The translations under genes were made by a program, and so were the position numbers. DNA of 64,000 bases, taken from Lumbricus rubellus. Its lineage: Eukaryota > Annelida > Clitellata > Crassiclitellata > Lumbricidae. The notes beneath the pieces were generated by a model. That model saw only the letters and a list, made by a program, of their open reading frames with translations, was not told the origin of the DNA and searched no databases. Below are positions 24,644 to 37,800 of this stretch, in pieces; positions within the stretch are counted from its first letter, which is position 1; each line of letters opens with the position of its first letter. The stretch covers positions 9,598,863-9,662,862 of the forward strand of contig OX243819.1 in the NCBI GenBank assembly GCA_945859605.1, given 5' to 3'.

Positions 24644-27600
24644 ATTATTATTGTTTTTTTTTTGCCCCGAGGTATACAGGATCCCTCAGGGACTTATCTA
24701 TCGCCTAATATAAATTATTGTTATTATTATTATTATTATTACTACTACTATTAGTCTTACCCTGAGGATGCACGTCTTTGGTGAGAAGAAAGGTGTCACA
24801 AGTGTTGCACTCCTTCCAGATGCTATATCCGAATGGAGCCATGCGCTGAACGGGAGGAGTAATCGCAGTGTAGCTCTCACGAACTACTTCCGCCTCTGGC
24901 ATGTAGTAGAAGTAAAATCCCATCTACCGGAAAGACACGAATCTGTTAGTTTTATGATTCACCCATTTAACTTAATTTTGTCTTCACTGATTTTAAGGAA
25001 CAAGAGATAATACAGTCACACAGCCGCAGAAAAAAGTTACCAAAACTATGAATTAATTCAGGCCATGATAAAGCAGAGTAAAGATTATATTAATAGGGTT
25101 TTATTATAAAAGTAAATCAGTCACTGTACTCTGTACAACAACCAGCCACCTTTCTTCGCCTGGTTACTCTGATGTATTGGATTTCCATTAGTAATTTCAC
25201 TGGAAGCAACCAACTGGTGTTTTTGACATCATAATGCGGCACAACAGGAATCATTAGCTTAGATTAGATTAGATTATATATCCCTGTTCATAGTTTTCAG
25301 CCTCCGGCATCATATATAATATACATATTCTCCATTCTCCAAACACAAGACTAGTCATGAAACGTTTTCACACAAAAGCAGCATATTTACTAATCGTGCA
25401 TATTTAACACCTAAAACTGAAGCAAAAGTATCTACCACAAGATTCATGTACACAGAATGACTTCCTACATCAACACTGAATGTTCTGACTGCATAGACAT
25501 CTAAGACATGCCACACTTAACAGTACCTTCATCTGATTCAGCATGTCAAATAAATCTCTCGGCGGTTTGACCATACTGCGGCTGAGAGGCAGAATGAAAC
25601 AACGCGAACGCTCTTGATCGGCAATGGCCGTCAGGTTCTACAACAGATAGCATTACAGATAAATTAACAACAAGGTTCATCTGACAGCTATAAAACTATC
25701 ATTGGTTGTGAAATGAAGACCATAATTATAACAACACAAAACAACTGTATTTTAATATTTTTACCGTGGTGCTTATATTGTTTACCTTTGGTTTCATTGG
25801 ATTTTATCTGATTACTTTTCCCTTTAGATATCCTTGTCATTATTGATTTTTGGGGCTTATTGCGGAAGGATTATGATCTGTGTCTTTTTATCCTATGCCG
25901 CATTCGTCACTTAACTTGTATTTCCTGCTTTCCACTTTTCAAATTTTCGAGTCTCACCATCTTGATTTTCAATATTCATTATGGGTTACCCAGGACTAGC
26001 GGGACCTGTCCCTTTCTGGATGACCCTTACTGAGGATTCACCTGATACACTTAGGGTGTCCAATTGATATCAATATTTTCAGTCTATAGTTTTCTGTGTT
26101 ATCTGCCTTGGTTCATGATTGGCTTTTTTCTCAGAAGAAACTCATTTTGATTTTGATGAATGAGTATTACCTTCAGCAGTTTCCAAACATATGTCATCAA
26201 CCTACTGTTGTTTATAGTTGCACTGATGTCAGCCAGATCTCTTGAATAAACAAATATTGTCTAATTGATATATCTAATGATTGACTTGTAAATCCTGAAT
26301 TTGAATCTGTTGCTCAGATTCTACCTTTGGAAACATTTCCAGCCATTTTAACTCACTTCCCAAAAGACAAAATCGCTATTCCTGACTAGTCTAGAAAAGC
26401 ATCAAGAAATGATCAGGTTAAAGTACCATAAAAAGTGTGCAAACTTTTCAGTAATAATAAATGATTGAAATGTTGGATTCATCGTAAACATCCAACTACA
26501 AATATACTGCAATTTACAAACCTTTCCAAAATCGTGTATGACCGTAGCTTTTCTCGATTCGCCAATTCGGGGCACTTCGATTCTTTCGAAGATTCCATAG
26601 TCGAGGTCAATGAGAACTTCCTGTCGAAATGACCCGTCAATTCGGTGCTGGTAGAACCTCTGCTCGGAACCATGACTGTTCTCATAGTTCAGGCCACTGC
26701 TGCCGCTGCTGTGACTTTCTCTCTTGTACTCATGGTAGTGCACATCACACCAGCCATGAAATACCTGTCAGTAACAAGTAACAATTTAAGTCATACATCA
26801 CGTTTTAAGTAATACATGTCTAGATAAAGTGCATGTAAAAAAGGACACATATATCTTAAATATATCTGGAGCTGTGCATATTGCCTCTGAACAAGCAAAC
26901 TTTGTTTCATAAATCACTCGTCTTTTTTCTTTAGCCGTGGCTGGGCAGGGTGCACTCCTGAGTAGGTTTCTTAAAGGGGTGCTATACAAGTTCATAGAAT
27001 GGATGAATGAATGAAAAACTGGTAAAGAATTTTTTTAAGATCTCAATGCTCATGGAGATGCCGTCACATTTTCTACCAAACCAAGTACTTACTACCGTAC
27101 TTGCATATAACATTTCCCAAAAAATTACAATTATTAGTTCATTCTTATGATGGAGATGACCACAGAGATGATGATGATGATGGTGGTGGTGCTGGTGGTG
27201 ATGATGATGATTATCAGACAATAATGACAATGGTTATGTTGATTATCAATGCTAGTTTTCACATGCATTATTACCCGTAGTATTTGTAGCAGTATAAAAC
27301 TAAAAACTGTTGCCTAAATTTTGCAAAACCTTCAATTGAAATTCATGCACACTTGTTCGGTACAACAATTAAAAAACTGGTTCAGGATGACAGAGGTTGC
27401 ATAGTCCTAGTCATTAATTTTATAGAATCAAATAAATAATTTCACTAAAGAGCACTTACTCAACTTCCCAAGCTTTTATTTATGGAGCAATTTTTTAAAG
27501 TAAAGTGCTAAATTTCCTGTGTAGAACGAAAAAGGAGAGATGTTACGTGCCTTGTCAAGACCCGTGCTATAGATAACGATTCCAAGAATGATTCCACAGA

Positions 27601-28335
27601 TGAGAATGACAAGGACAGCTGATGCAACACATATCTTCACTAGCCTCTTCCCTCGTTTGTTGATGATGCTGGAAAAGGGAGAACCAGATGGCGCAAATTT
27701 ATGATCTGCGACATCTTCCTTTTCAAGGTTCACCTTAAACAGAAAAGACAGTAGTGTTTTTAATATAGGCCTACAACTTTCTGGGACTTAAATTGCAATA
27801 AGGTTGATCACGAGACATCTGAAAAAGAGGAATTGTTAAAAAAGACTTGACATCATAATATGACAAGTTGACAACACAATTTTATCAAGCAATCAGATGA
27901 TCTATAAAGTTCTGTTAGTATTACTGATGAATAATGAAACTTTCAGCCTTATAAAACATCAAACGAAATGCCAGTCCCACATGGCTACCCATGACTTTCA
28001 CACACACACACACTGCTCAGCATCTTTAATGCACCTGAGCTGTATATATTAAATATCAAATTGAAGATTCTGGCCTGCCATACCGCTTGTTAACACACTC
28101 TAATCCTGAAAACATTTAAATGGCGCATAGCATTAATATCACGACAGCAAAGCACCACAGTTTGTCCATCCATAACCTCGGATAGCCCACACTTTCTGCC
28201 ATCGCACGTTTATAATTAGGCTTATCATAGTTAACAATAAATTCTTACATTATTATCTGACGAAACGCTGTTTGCGCTCGGTGCTTCCCCCTCAGCGTTC
28301 TTCTTTTCGCAAGCTTTTGTGGAATAAATAGTCAT
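23971..28335 (-). CDS. ITM2: ITM2-family type II membrane protein with BRICHOS domain, six exons, 297 residues
   Basis: Exons (- strand): 28335-28249, 27733-27551, 26764-26522, 25637-25527, 24923-24761, 24077-23971. They total 894 nt in one open frame. The N-terminus is cytosolic and hydrophilic. Basic residues NKRGKRLVK precede a hydrophobic span at about residues 63-84, with no cleavable signal, which gives a type II topology. The BRICHOS-like region follows: IEVPRIG, VIHDFGKNLTAIAD, SRCFILPL, MVKPPRDLF and WKECNTC fit the ITM2B pattern, with the conserved cysteine in CFILPL and an N-glycosylation site, NLT. Near the C-terminus, RFKR is a furin-type site. It releases a peptide starting NACELVG with four cysteines; ITM2B peptides have two. 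ITM2 proteins traffic through the secretory pathway and chaperone their own peptide. One junction is odd: exon 2 is in phase only if a GC donor is used at 27550, or if a micro-exon was missed. I am sure of the family, but not which ITM2 orthologue. Confidence 0.88.
24592..24650. repeat. (TTA)n microsatellite
   Basis: A long ATT run lies in the last intron of the ITM2-like gene. A second, shorter run is at 24717-24740, directly beside the exon 5 donor. Confidence 0.9.
26930..27015 (+). repeat. Dispersed LINE/SINE 3' tail with AATG repeat
   Basis: GGTGCACTCCTGAGTAG, then TTAAAGGGGTGCTATACAAG, then ATGAATGAATGAA. It has the same tail structure as 35820 and 51000. A further copy at 19380-19445 ends in the same AATG repeat. 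Confidence 0.7.
27164..27215. repeat. (ATG)n / GGTGGT microsatellite
   Basis: A run of GATGAT and GGTGGT units in an intron of the ITM2-like gene. It produces a spurious poly-histidine frame on the - strand. Confidence 0.9.
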
Positions 28336-28839
28336 TCTTGTGGCAAGAGGAATCGATCAATAACACAGGCAGACGCATATGTTACTCCTTCAACACTCAG
28401 CTGTGCAGCAGCGCCAACAACATTGTAATGAGCTCGTCATATCAACTAAACAGAGTGAAGTGCCGAAGGCAAGCCCTTTCTGACAATGTGTTCTCTTTAT
28501 CACCAGTGGCGACGCTACACTAGGGCAAGCCAAATGCCTTGTTAAAAGCCTTTACCCCTTGCCTTTTCCCTAGTGGTTGACCTGTCCTGCCAAAAATTTT
28601 ACCCAACCCAGAATAATTTATTTGTCGGGCATAATATCTTTCTTACTAATCCAGTTCGTCCAGGTTCGCGCTCCGAGTTAAATTCAACCCACACCATGAC
28701 GTCACTCGAAAGTTACATCCATCTTGATGTAATATTTCATCCACGTTTCAAACCTTTAATGATAATATTAATAATTTTCCTTATTTAAAGCATGTTTCAA
28801 AGATCTGCGTTTTGTAAATTGTAAAATATTTTTTATAGA
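28336..28839. promoter_or_regulatory. Bidirectional promoter interval between the ITM2-like and zinc-finger genes
   Basis: The two coding starts (28335 on -, 28840 on +) are 504 bp apart and point away from each other. A shared promoter is the simplest inference. I see no convincing TATA box. The sequence from 28505 (GTGGCGACGCTACACTAGGG) may be an old mobile-element end. Confidence 0.45.
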
Positions 28840-31800
28840 ATGTCTGGACAGAAATTGGCTGATGGTGAAGGTGTTGCAGGTTAGATGAACTATATTTAAA
28901 TTTGAAACCAAGTTATGAGCGTAAAATTCAGTAGGCTTGAATTTAAGCAAAAAAGCAGAACCTATCATACTGCATATTAATTAATTTTAACTTAGTTAGA
29001 TTAAGATTAATTGAGCAAAATGTGCTTAAAGTAGGAAGAAGTCATCATCACAAACCATAGGCGTAACGCCCGTAGGTGTCCGATGCCACTCTCTGTCTGA
29101 GCCTGTCTCGTGTCATCTCCCAGTTTCTGCAGGCTAGCAGGTCTACTCCATAGGCCTACCATTATATCTTGAAGCAGCTAGTCCGCCTTGTCTGCTTGAA
29201 GAGAATGTTAGGAAAGAGGCATGAAGGACAACCAGTGGGACAAGCCCGTTTTGTGTCCAATGCCCTCTCCACTGACTCTCTCCACCGGTCTGTCCTGACC
29301 GACCTGTGCATGTCTGCTTCACATCATGACAACTTGAAGCAACTGGGCTGCTATGTCACTTGTGTCGTGGTTATTGCGGATTTCAATCGTCTTGGTCTTC
29401 TACTGCCAGAGTATCGCCACCCATCTGGCAAACCTTCCTCCTTTATCCGGGCTTAGGACCGGCACAGGGAAGTTGATGGTCCCCTGTGGCGGAGGATGGA
29501 TGCAGTTTAACGTCATGCCCAGGACCTAGGAAAAAGTATGCATTTAAATTTGGTGCTAATTATTGAGACATCATCATCATCGTCCGTGGGTTCAACACCC
29601 GTTGGTGTCAATTGCAAGTTTCACTGTTTAATTATTGAGACAACTACATGGATTTTGGCTTGCTAATTAAATTTTTTTGCTCTGTCAAAACCAACAAGGG
29701 CTGATATCTTAGTTTTGTATTGCATGGTAAAAGTGAACATGTATCTTATCTTATTATGCTTTCTCTGTTATATTTTTGTTTCGTAGGTTGAGGTGTTTGC
29801 CATTTTGCCGCAGAAAGTCGAATTTGAAGCAATTTTTTATATATAATTGTACTATTTTAGGTTCCAAAGGATGGAATGAAGAATACAACGAAGATGAAGA
29901 AGAAACTTGCGAGATTGATCCAGATTATTTGTTCGGTATGACTATGAGAAATGTTTTGGGAGTGCGCAATGGTCTAGTGGTCAGCAAACTTGACTGTGTG
30001 GACTCCATTCCTCTATATGCACCATAGCTAATTCAGTCATAATTGAGTGCATTGATCAATGTGGTCATCTATTAGTTATAACGTTTGGCTGGTGCCATGT
30101 CTTTCATATTTCTATGTTTGTGTCATTTCAATGGATTATTTATTATTTTGTCTTGTGCGGATTTCGCTATGTAATTTCTCACATTTCGGAGTTTCTGTTG
30201 CTGAGTTTGCATATTGAACATATTCTTCATTTTTTGCTACAGATTTAAAAAATGTTTTGTGGTATTTTATCGCATGTCATTGCGGACTACATGGTAGCAT
30301 GAGGAAGTATATATGCATTGTATTGCTCATCGATGAATTTCTGTTCTTAACAACACTTAAGATAACTAGTTTAGCACAGTCAGCACTAGTGATTACCCCA
30401 GGTTAGTTTTTTCTTGAAGCGATCCAGACATCTCACTTGAATTTCTAATTGTCATAGTTGGAATTACTGACAGTAAACTATCAGATCAGACCATGAGGAC
30501 ATCATGAACTAACTCTTCTTGACACTTGAGAAAACGAAGTTGCTAACACTTCATGCATTACGGGACTGCTCTTCATTTACTTTCATCAGTGTCGTATGCT
30601 GGATAAATCTATAAGCATTTTAAGCAACCTTTGGACTATTAAAATTGTAAATCTGGTGGTTAAGAAAACGTAAATTAGGCTTTTATTACACGACTGAATG
30701 AAATAAACTTCTAGACTTTATTCGCAAGTCTTTATATCGATCTTCAGAGAAATCTTAAGACTTGTTTGTACAAGATTTAGTATGAGTAGACTTCCTGTTT
30801 TGCACTTTCGTGCAAGATTCTATTTTTTAGGCATATTATAAATGACAGTTTAATAATAATAAATAATAGAAGGACTGGATTTCATTTCTGAATTGGGGAA
30901 GAGAATTGCTTCTGCTACCCATAATAATTCTAATTTTAATGATAATATAATGATATAGCTGATGGCGCACACATTGCATTGATATAGTAAAATGCTTCTG
31001 TGACTCCACAAGAAAATGTGTTTTGTTATTCATGTAAAGAATACTGAACAGCAAACAGTTTTAGGAAACCTTTAAAGCAATTTTTGTTTTGATTTTAGCT
31101 TATGATGAAGAAGAACACATCTACTGTGAGGTAATTTCAAGTTGTTTTTTCTAGAGTGCTTTTGGAAGTTTTCTTTGAGAAACAAATGGTTATGTTATTT
31201 TGATGATTGATATTGTCAGTCCTCCTCTTGACTTTTATTTATTCTTCATATATCAATTGCTGGTTGTTAATTAGCTTTATGTTACTAAGAGAAATGTATG
31301 GTTTTTCTGACAAATACATTAGCTTGTTGTTAGGTTAGATTATTCTCTGCATATGTTTTTTACAGCAAGAGAGACATTTATATCAGTAGAAACATTTTGC
31401 AAATCATATAGCATTGGTTAATCTTACATAATTGTTAAAGAGTGTACTGACTTTTTTGGGTAGATTTGTCACTGTACAATGGATGGGCCAAAGACATTCG
31501 AAGCACATCTTGCTGGTGCACGGCACAAGAAGGTCAGCATTTCAATTTCTAATTTTAACAGTTGCTGAGCAAAGAGGTAACTAGATTTAGTCATAATAAT
31601 TGTGATAAGCTGTCAACATTTGTTATGCAATTGTTTTTTAAAATCTTAAACGTTTTGTTAACAATTAGAAGTGTTGACTTGCATGCCAAGTGTCATTTAA
31701 TATTTAGTTCTTTGTGGTACTTTTACTAACTTTACTTTTTTACCTCTGTAGAATGTCAAGACTACAGAACTGGGAGGTGAGTGAATTTCAGTTAAAGTTC

Positions 31801-34800
31801 TATGTTAGGTTGATAGCCTTGCTTTTCTTTCATCAGATGTTATATAAATTACACTTTTCCATTAACATGTTACGACAGAGATACGGGCACAACTATAATT
31901 AGGGATGAAGTAAAAATGTTCCCAAGCTTCTTAGACTCGTATATTCGAGGGTTTAGCACATCCATCCTTGCGGGTACGCTGCTGCTCCACCATGTGCGTC
32001 CATCTCTGCTGCTCCCTCCCCTCGGCTGCTCTGGCTGAACTTGCGGATTGCTGTGGGCTCCCTAACATACATCTTTCTATGCCTATCAGTGACTTGTCTT
32101 GTTTCTTACTGTTCCTTTGACTGTTATTTTCAACTGGGGTTGGGTAGGGAGCCTGAGTAGGCAGCCATAGAGGCGTGTTATATAAAATTGCTGCAATAAT
32201 AATAATTTGTTGCATAAAATATTGATCTACCAACTGGTGAATTTTATTGCTATGTTTCCACTGATCTTGCCTAATTATTTTGTCAGACTTGCATCAGACT
32301 ACTTAACTTACCAAATTGTGCTTTAACCTGTCAAATGTTGCTGTTATTTTTAGCACCTGTTCGACCAAACAAGGTGGATGTTCCACTGCTTCAGATGAAG
32401 GATGGCAAGAGGGTTACATGGAAACCAAAGTGTCAAGCCATGATTGATGCATTTGATAAGCCACTTATCGGTAAGCTTAAGTTTATTTTGCAGCATGTTA
32501 GATTAATTTGAGACGGCTGCTTAGACTTACGTGGCACATTGGACAATTCATTAGAGCATTTGGTATGTAACATGGACATAAAAAGTTTGAGCCTGATCGG
32601 ATGTTTTAAAGGAATTTTTTTAGAACTGCACAACCCCTTCTTCCACTTTCCATCCTCCATTGTAAATTACTCCCAAGTGGGGGGGGGGAACAATTATCTT
32701 TTCCCCTCTTTTTAACTGTGCAGAAGTGCTACAACTGCACAAATCCATTTAGAACTGCACATTTTGTGTAGAACTGTACCCTGAAAAACGCTCTATGCGT
32801 AGGCAGTTCATAGATGTATGCATGAACTTGACCTTCAATAAATCTTTCTTTCTTTCGCACATAGGTCTGCAGTTTGTGACGGAGTGGTGCCACCGAAATC
32901 GCTTTGTTGAGCCGCGCTACTATTGCTCCGTCTGCAAGGCAAAGTGTGACGTGCGAATGATGACAGTGCACCTGACTGCTGTCAAACACAGAGTGGCTTA
33001 CATGGTCAGTCAATTATACTAGCATATTATACGTACATAAAATTATGATTATAATTATTGCAAACATTCTTATATGCACACGTTATAAAAGGCCTGGCTG
33101 CAACCACTGCATACATTATGCTGATGAGAGAGTTACTTCAGTCCACTCACTATAGCAGCCGCCGCAATAATAATAATTGCCGCATATGCAGAAGCAGGTG
33201 TCACGGGACCATGATTCATATTCAGTCCGACCACTACTATTTTACTAAATACCAAATAGCTGTTTGACCCGCTATTCAGCACCGAAGCAAATGTTCAGTA
33301 CAGCCCTAGTTATTCGAACAGAAGCATAGCAGATATGTTGACTTTGTGATAGCACATTTATCATATTAATCGCTTTATTCCATGCTGTGTTTAACAGTCT
33401 TGGTCACTCGCTCCCCTTTCATTTTCAACATCAGCTGTTTCCTGTTTAGCTAAATTCTGTGCAGTACAAGTTGTGAGGTATTTGCACATTATAGAATAGA
33501 TGTGTGGTTGTGCGGTATGTTAGGTTTTGTTGTTGTTGTTTTGCAGAAGCTTTTCTATCCTGATATGGCAGCGAGGGTGAGAGAGGAGGGACGGAAGATA
33601 GATCAGGCGCCATTGGCCGAACATTATGCCAAGCAGATAGAAGAGCAGGAAGGAAGGAAGCCACTTCGTGTGAAGGTCGAAGGATTTCCACGCTGTGAAA
33701 GCAACGATGATGACGACAAGGAGTTGGAAGATTACAGTGAGTAGTACTGGGACGTTCGTTTACCCACATTCATTTAATTCATTCGTGAATTTCTATAGCA
33801 CCTCTTTCAAGGGGATTACACAGAGGCGCTCCAGACTATAGCGTGGCAAAAGTTACAGTTTTGAGTTGATTAACAAACGATTCAGTATGAGTTCGAGGAA
33901 GCAGGCGCAACTTGGAAAAGTCAACTGCTTCCTAAAATCAATTTTAGTGACCATGTGACTGAATTTCCGGAATTTAGTTTCTCGGCCACTGTTTGGATAC
34001 TATTAGCAATGCTTAGCATCATGTAGTTTTACTTTAGTATTCAGCATCTTGTCTAAGTTGGCGCCTGGACGATCCAAAGCAACACCTAGATCTTCCATTA
34101 GTGTCCATTCAAGGCTCTTTGAAGCTCACTTACATTTAAATCTGATGTCAGTTTTATGGTAAAGACCAAGTTTGACATTAATTAGGGTTCTGATTTTAAT
34201 CCATTCCTTTGTCAGAATAGTGCTCAGAAATTTGGTTGCTTTTCTAGTTGTTAATGCTGTCATAATTTTTCTCACAGTTACGGCAAATAAGATGAATTTT
34301 TTTCGTCATCTGAAAGACCAAGGACTGCCAACATCATCTGAGTATTGGAAATCTGGAGGAGCCCGTGGCAGACATGGTTCGCAACCCACAAGTTAGTACT
34401 AGTTCGTGAAGAATTTATCGGATGGTAATTGGTCCTGTGGTCAAAATGTTAGAAAATATGTTTTAAAAAGTAAAAAATATCATTTTACAGATGCTGCACT
34501 AACTGATTGTCTTTCTCTAATCATGCAAAAGTGTAGAGGACTTCCACTAATCACAGAGCATGTATGTGTAGAGGACTTCCATTAATCACAGAGCGTGTAT
34601 GCCTGTGGAAAACTGTGACAGCCCTGTTTTATCTATGATAACTTTGGCATTTGGCAGTTCAAAGTCTGTGTTTGCAGAAGTTTTGACATATCACTCTCAC
34701 ATGACAATGTTCCAATATTGTTTTGTTGTAGTGGGTTCCCGGGGAACATCAAGATCATTCTCTGGCGTCGGTTTCTCAGGCAACCATTCTGCCTCCGAAT

Positions 34801-37800
34801 CTGGATACGATTCTATGGGTCCTTCTGGCTACCAACCGCCACGGCCACAGATGGGCAATGACTCGTACCAGCCGCAGAGATTTCCTGGGTCAATGTCACA
34901 GTCTAGGCCATGCTACAATGAGGATTCAGGTTACAGAGGACGGTTATCGCCAGACTACAGCGGTGGTCAATATTCTCGAGATTTTGGTGGACAGTCTGAA
35001 GGTTTTGGTGGACAGTCTGGGGGTTTTGGTGGACAGTCTGGGGGTTTTGGTGGACAGCCTGAAAGTTTTGGTGGACAGTCTGGGGGTTTTGGTGGACAGT
35101 CTGGAGGTTTTAGTGAACAATCCCCAGGTTATGCTGCGCACCAAGGTTATCAGCAGGGATGGTACGAAGGTGACTCTTTTAACGATGACCGATTTCAGTC
35201 AGGCATGGCAACACCATCGATGAACAGTTCATTATACAGTTCACGTCTTTTTCCAGCGTATTCTGATGACTTGGAACCTGGTCCATCCTACGGTGTGCGA
35301 GGATCCAGAAGCTCTGGAAGACCTTATCCGGTACGTTCCGTTACTTGTGTTGCTCTTCTGATGCTTGATGGAGTGAGAGTCGAAATAGTATCATGTTTTA
35401 TATTCAATTTCTGTTTGAATAGCATGAATAGTAACTAGTTCATATGTTCGGGTTGTCTATATAGCTTCACAAAAGCATGGCCCATGACAGTCTAATAATT
35501 TTAACATTAGTAACAACAAAATGTTGATGAGCAAGAAATTGTGTGTGGTGTAGATGTAAAATTAACGACATTTGGTGTTGGTATCTGATGCACAAGGATC
35601 CTTACCAAGCTGCAATCAAGTCGATTTCAAGAGGATCTGTACACTGAGATAGAAGGACAGCTTATGAAGGATGAGAAATATGAAAATGGTCAAGTTTTGG
35701 ATGAGTAGGACCCTAAACCTGGAATGACCTTCCTATGACATTCCGCTCCCTTTCTAAAAGTACTTCTCATTCTCTACTCTCTCATCTTAAGACAGTTTTA
35801 TTTGGCCGTGTTATTGTAGGGAGCACCTCTGAGTAGCCCCTTGAAGAGGTGCTATACAAAATACAAATTTTATGAATAATGAATGAATGAATACGGTATA
35901 AGAGTTGCCAATGCAAACTTCAAGGCATGTTGAGCCAAACGGACAGATTCGTCTCGAGAGCTGACCAATGAAATTGTATTCAGAATTGATTTGTGTTCTA
36001 AATGAAGACATGAGAAATTGCTTTTTGTTATGACTGAACACATTTTTAAAGTCTATACTTTATACTAGTTTATACTAAATTTATACAGAAGAATTCTTAT
36101 CTTAAAAAGGTGGTGAGATGCATAATATTGTGTTGCTTAACACTTTATCATCTAACATGTGCTACAAGTGGTGGAAAAATAGTCTAGCTCATTGTTAAAG
36201 TGTGGAACATTCATTAATCTTTTACCCGTTTGCCCTGAGAATATGCGCTGAAAACGGGCTTAAAATTTAAAAATGAACTGGTAAAGGGTTAATACAGTAA
36301 ATAGCATCTTGTTTAATTGGCCGCTGAATGGAGGTAAGGATGTTGCAAAGCTAATTAAAAACGACCAGCAATCAGATATATGTTATAGCTTAGATGGATA
36401 CATGTTACATTTTAGGCATGTTTGATTGCTTTTGTGCTGAAGTTACTGTACTCTGTGTATGTCATTGTAACTTTTTTATTTTGACAGGCAAACAGGCCAT
36501 CGAGGTTTCCTGCTGAAGGTACTCTTAACGAGGTGAGTGCAATGCTTTGTAAATGACTTATAATTCATTTGATAGCATAAAAAAAGACAATGTGTACAAG
36601 TTACATCACTGGCTCCTCAGCAACTCCAACGAACAGGATATTTGTACAACTTTAACTATTTAAATGCAGAAATTATTATGTTCAATGGTATTAGTAGTGA
36701 TATTCTGCTTTTAACAAGTTTATTGCTTCAACATGTCGCTTATATGTCAACAGCATAAAGAATGACAGTTAGGGCATAGCCGGATGCCGTTTTTCAACCG
36801 GGTACCGGGTCCGGGTAGTTTGAATAAAATCTGCCGGGTCCGGGTCCGGTTATTAAAATTAATTGTTAATCTCTAAACTGAATAGTATGTCTCCTCTTTT
36901 AATGCTGTCAAAAGAACACCACTCAGTTTGTTAACTACCTTTGGTGAAATTGAGTCAAATTCTTCAGTTTCAGAGTTTTACTACAGTTGAGTTCTACCAG
37001 GGATTATTGATTGAGAGGTGCCAGTAATATCTGTTCATGAACTCTGCTGATAAAATCAATATATTGTATAGAAATGCTGATCTGTCCAGTCGGGCAGGAG
37101 GAAAGGAGGTCAGAGGTCAGCAACCCTGATAAACAGTCCTGTTTCTGTGGTGTATGCAGTCCAACTACATGTATGTAGATATATTTCAAAGTGCACCATT
37201 CCTTAATCTGTGAGATGTATACCGGTACTTGGTCATATGGGGGGGGGGGCTATTAAGCTTGGCTGCAAAAGCATATCAACAGGTGTAAGGTATCCCTTAT
37301 GACAAGTCCTAGTCTCTCTGACTTGAATGAGAGTGTGACAGATCAAACAGGCTAGATAAGGGATTAACAGATGACCACTGGCCAACCTACATAGCTACAT
37401 GGTCAGTGAACAGCACCTGCATATATATATATACACCTCTTCCCCCTTTCCTATACTTTTTCACCTTCTACCACAGTTCCTACCCCCTCCTCCTTCATCA
37501 TCTCCTGTCTCTCTCTCTCTCTGTTAGATATTTCAAACAGCAGGAGGAAGAGGAAGGGGTAATAGAAGAGAAAGAGGAGGAAGGAAGAAGAGGAGAAAGC
37601 ATGAAACAAGGTGCCACTCTTCTATTTATTTATATATAAATATATGTATTTATATATTTATATATATATATATATATATTATTCCTCTTCTCCTTCAAGT
37701 CTACCACTGTTCCTCTCAGGAAGGGGTAGTAGAAAACAAAGAGGAGAAGGAGGAGGAGGAAGGAAGACAGACAGCTTGGAAGAGGGTGATACAAACTCTC

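Noticed and set aside
26982..27230. Poly-histidine frame on the - strand
   Set aside because: Translation of an ATG/GGT microsatellite. The frame at 16445-16654 has the same cause.
34944..35144. Repeat frame LSTKTPRLSTKT on the - strand and VDSLGVLVDSL on +
   Set aside because: Other-frame readings of the FGGQ repeat. The FGGQ frame is the one that joins to its neighbours by splicing.
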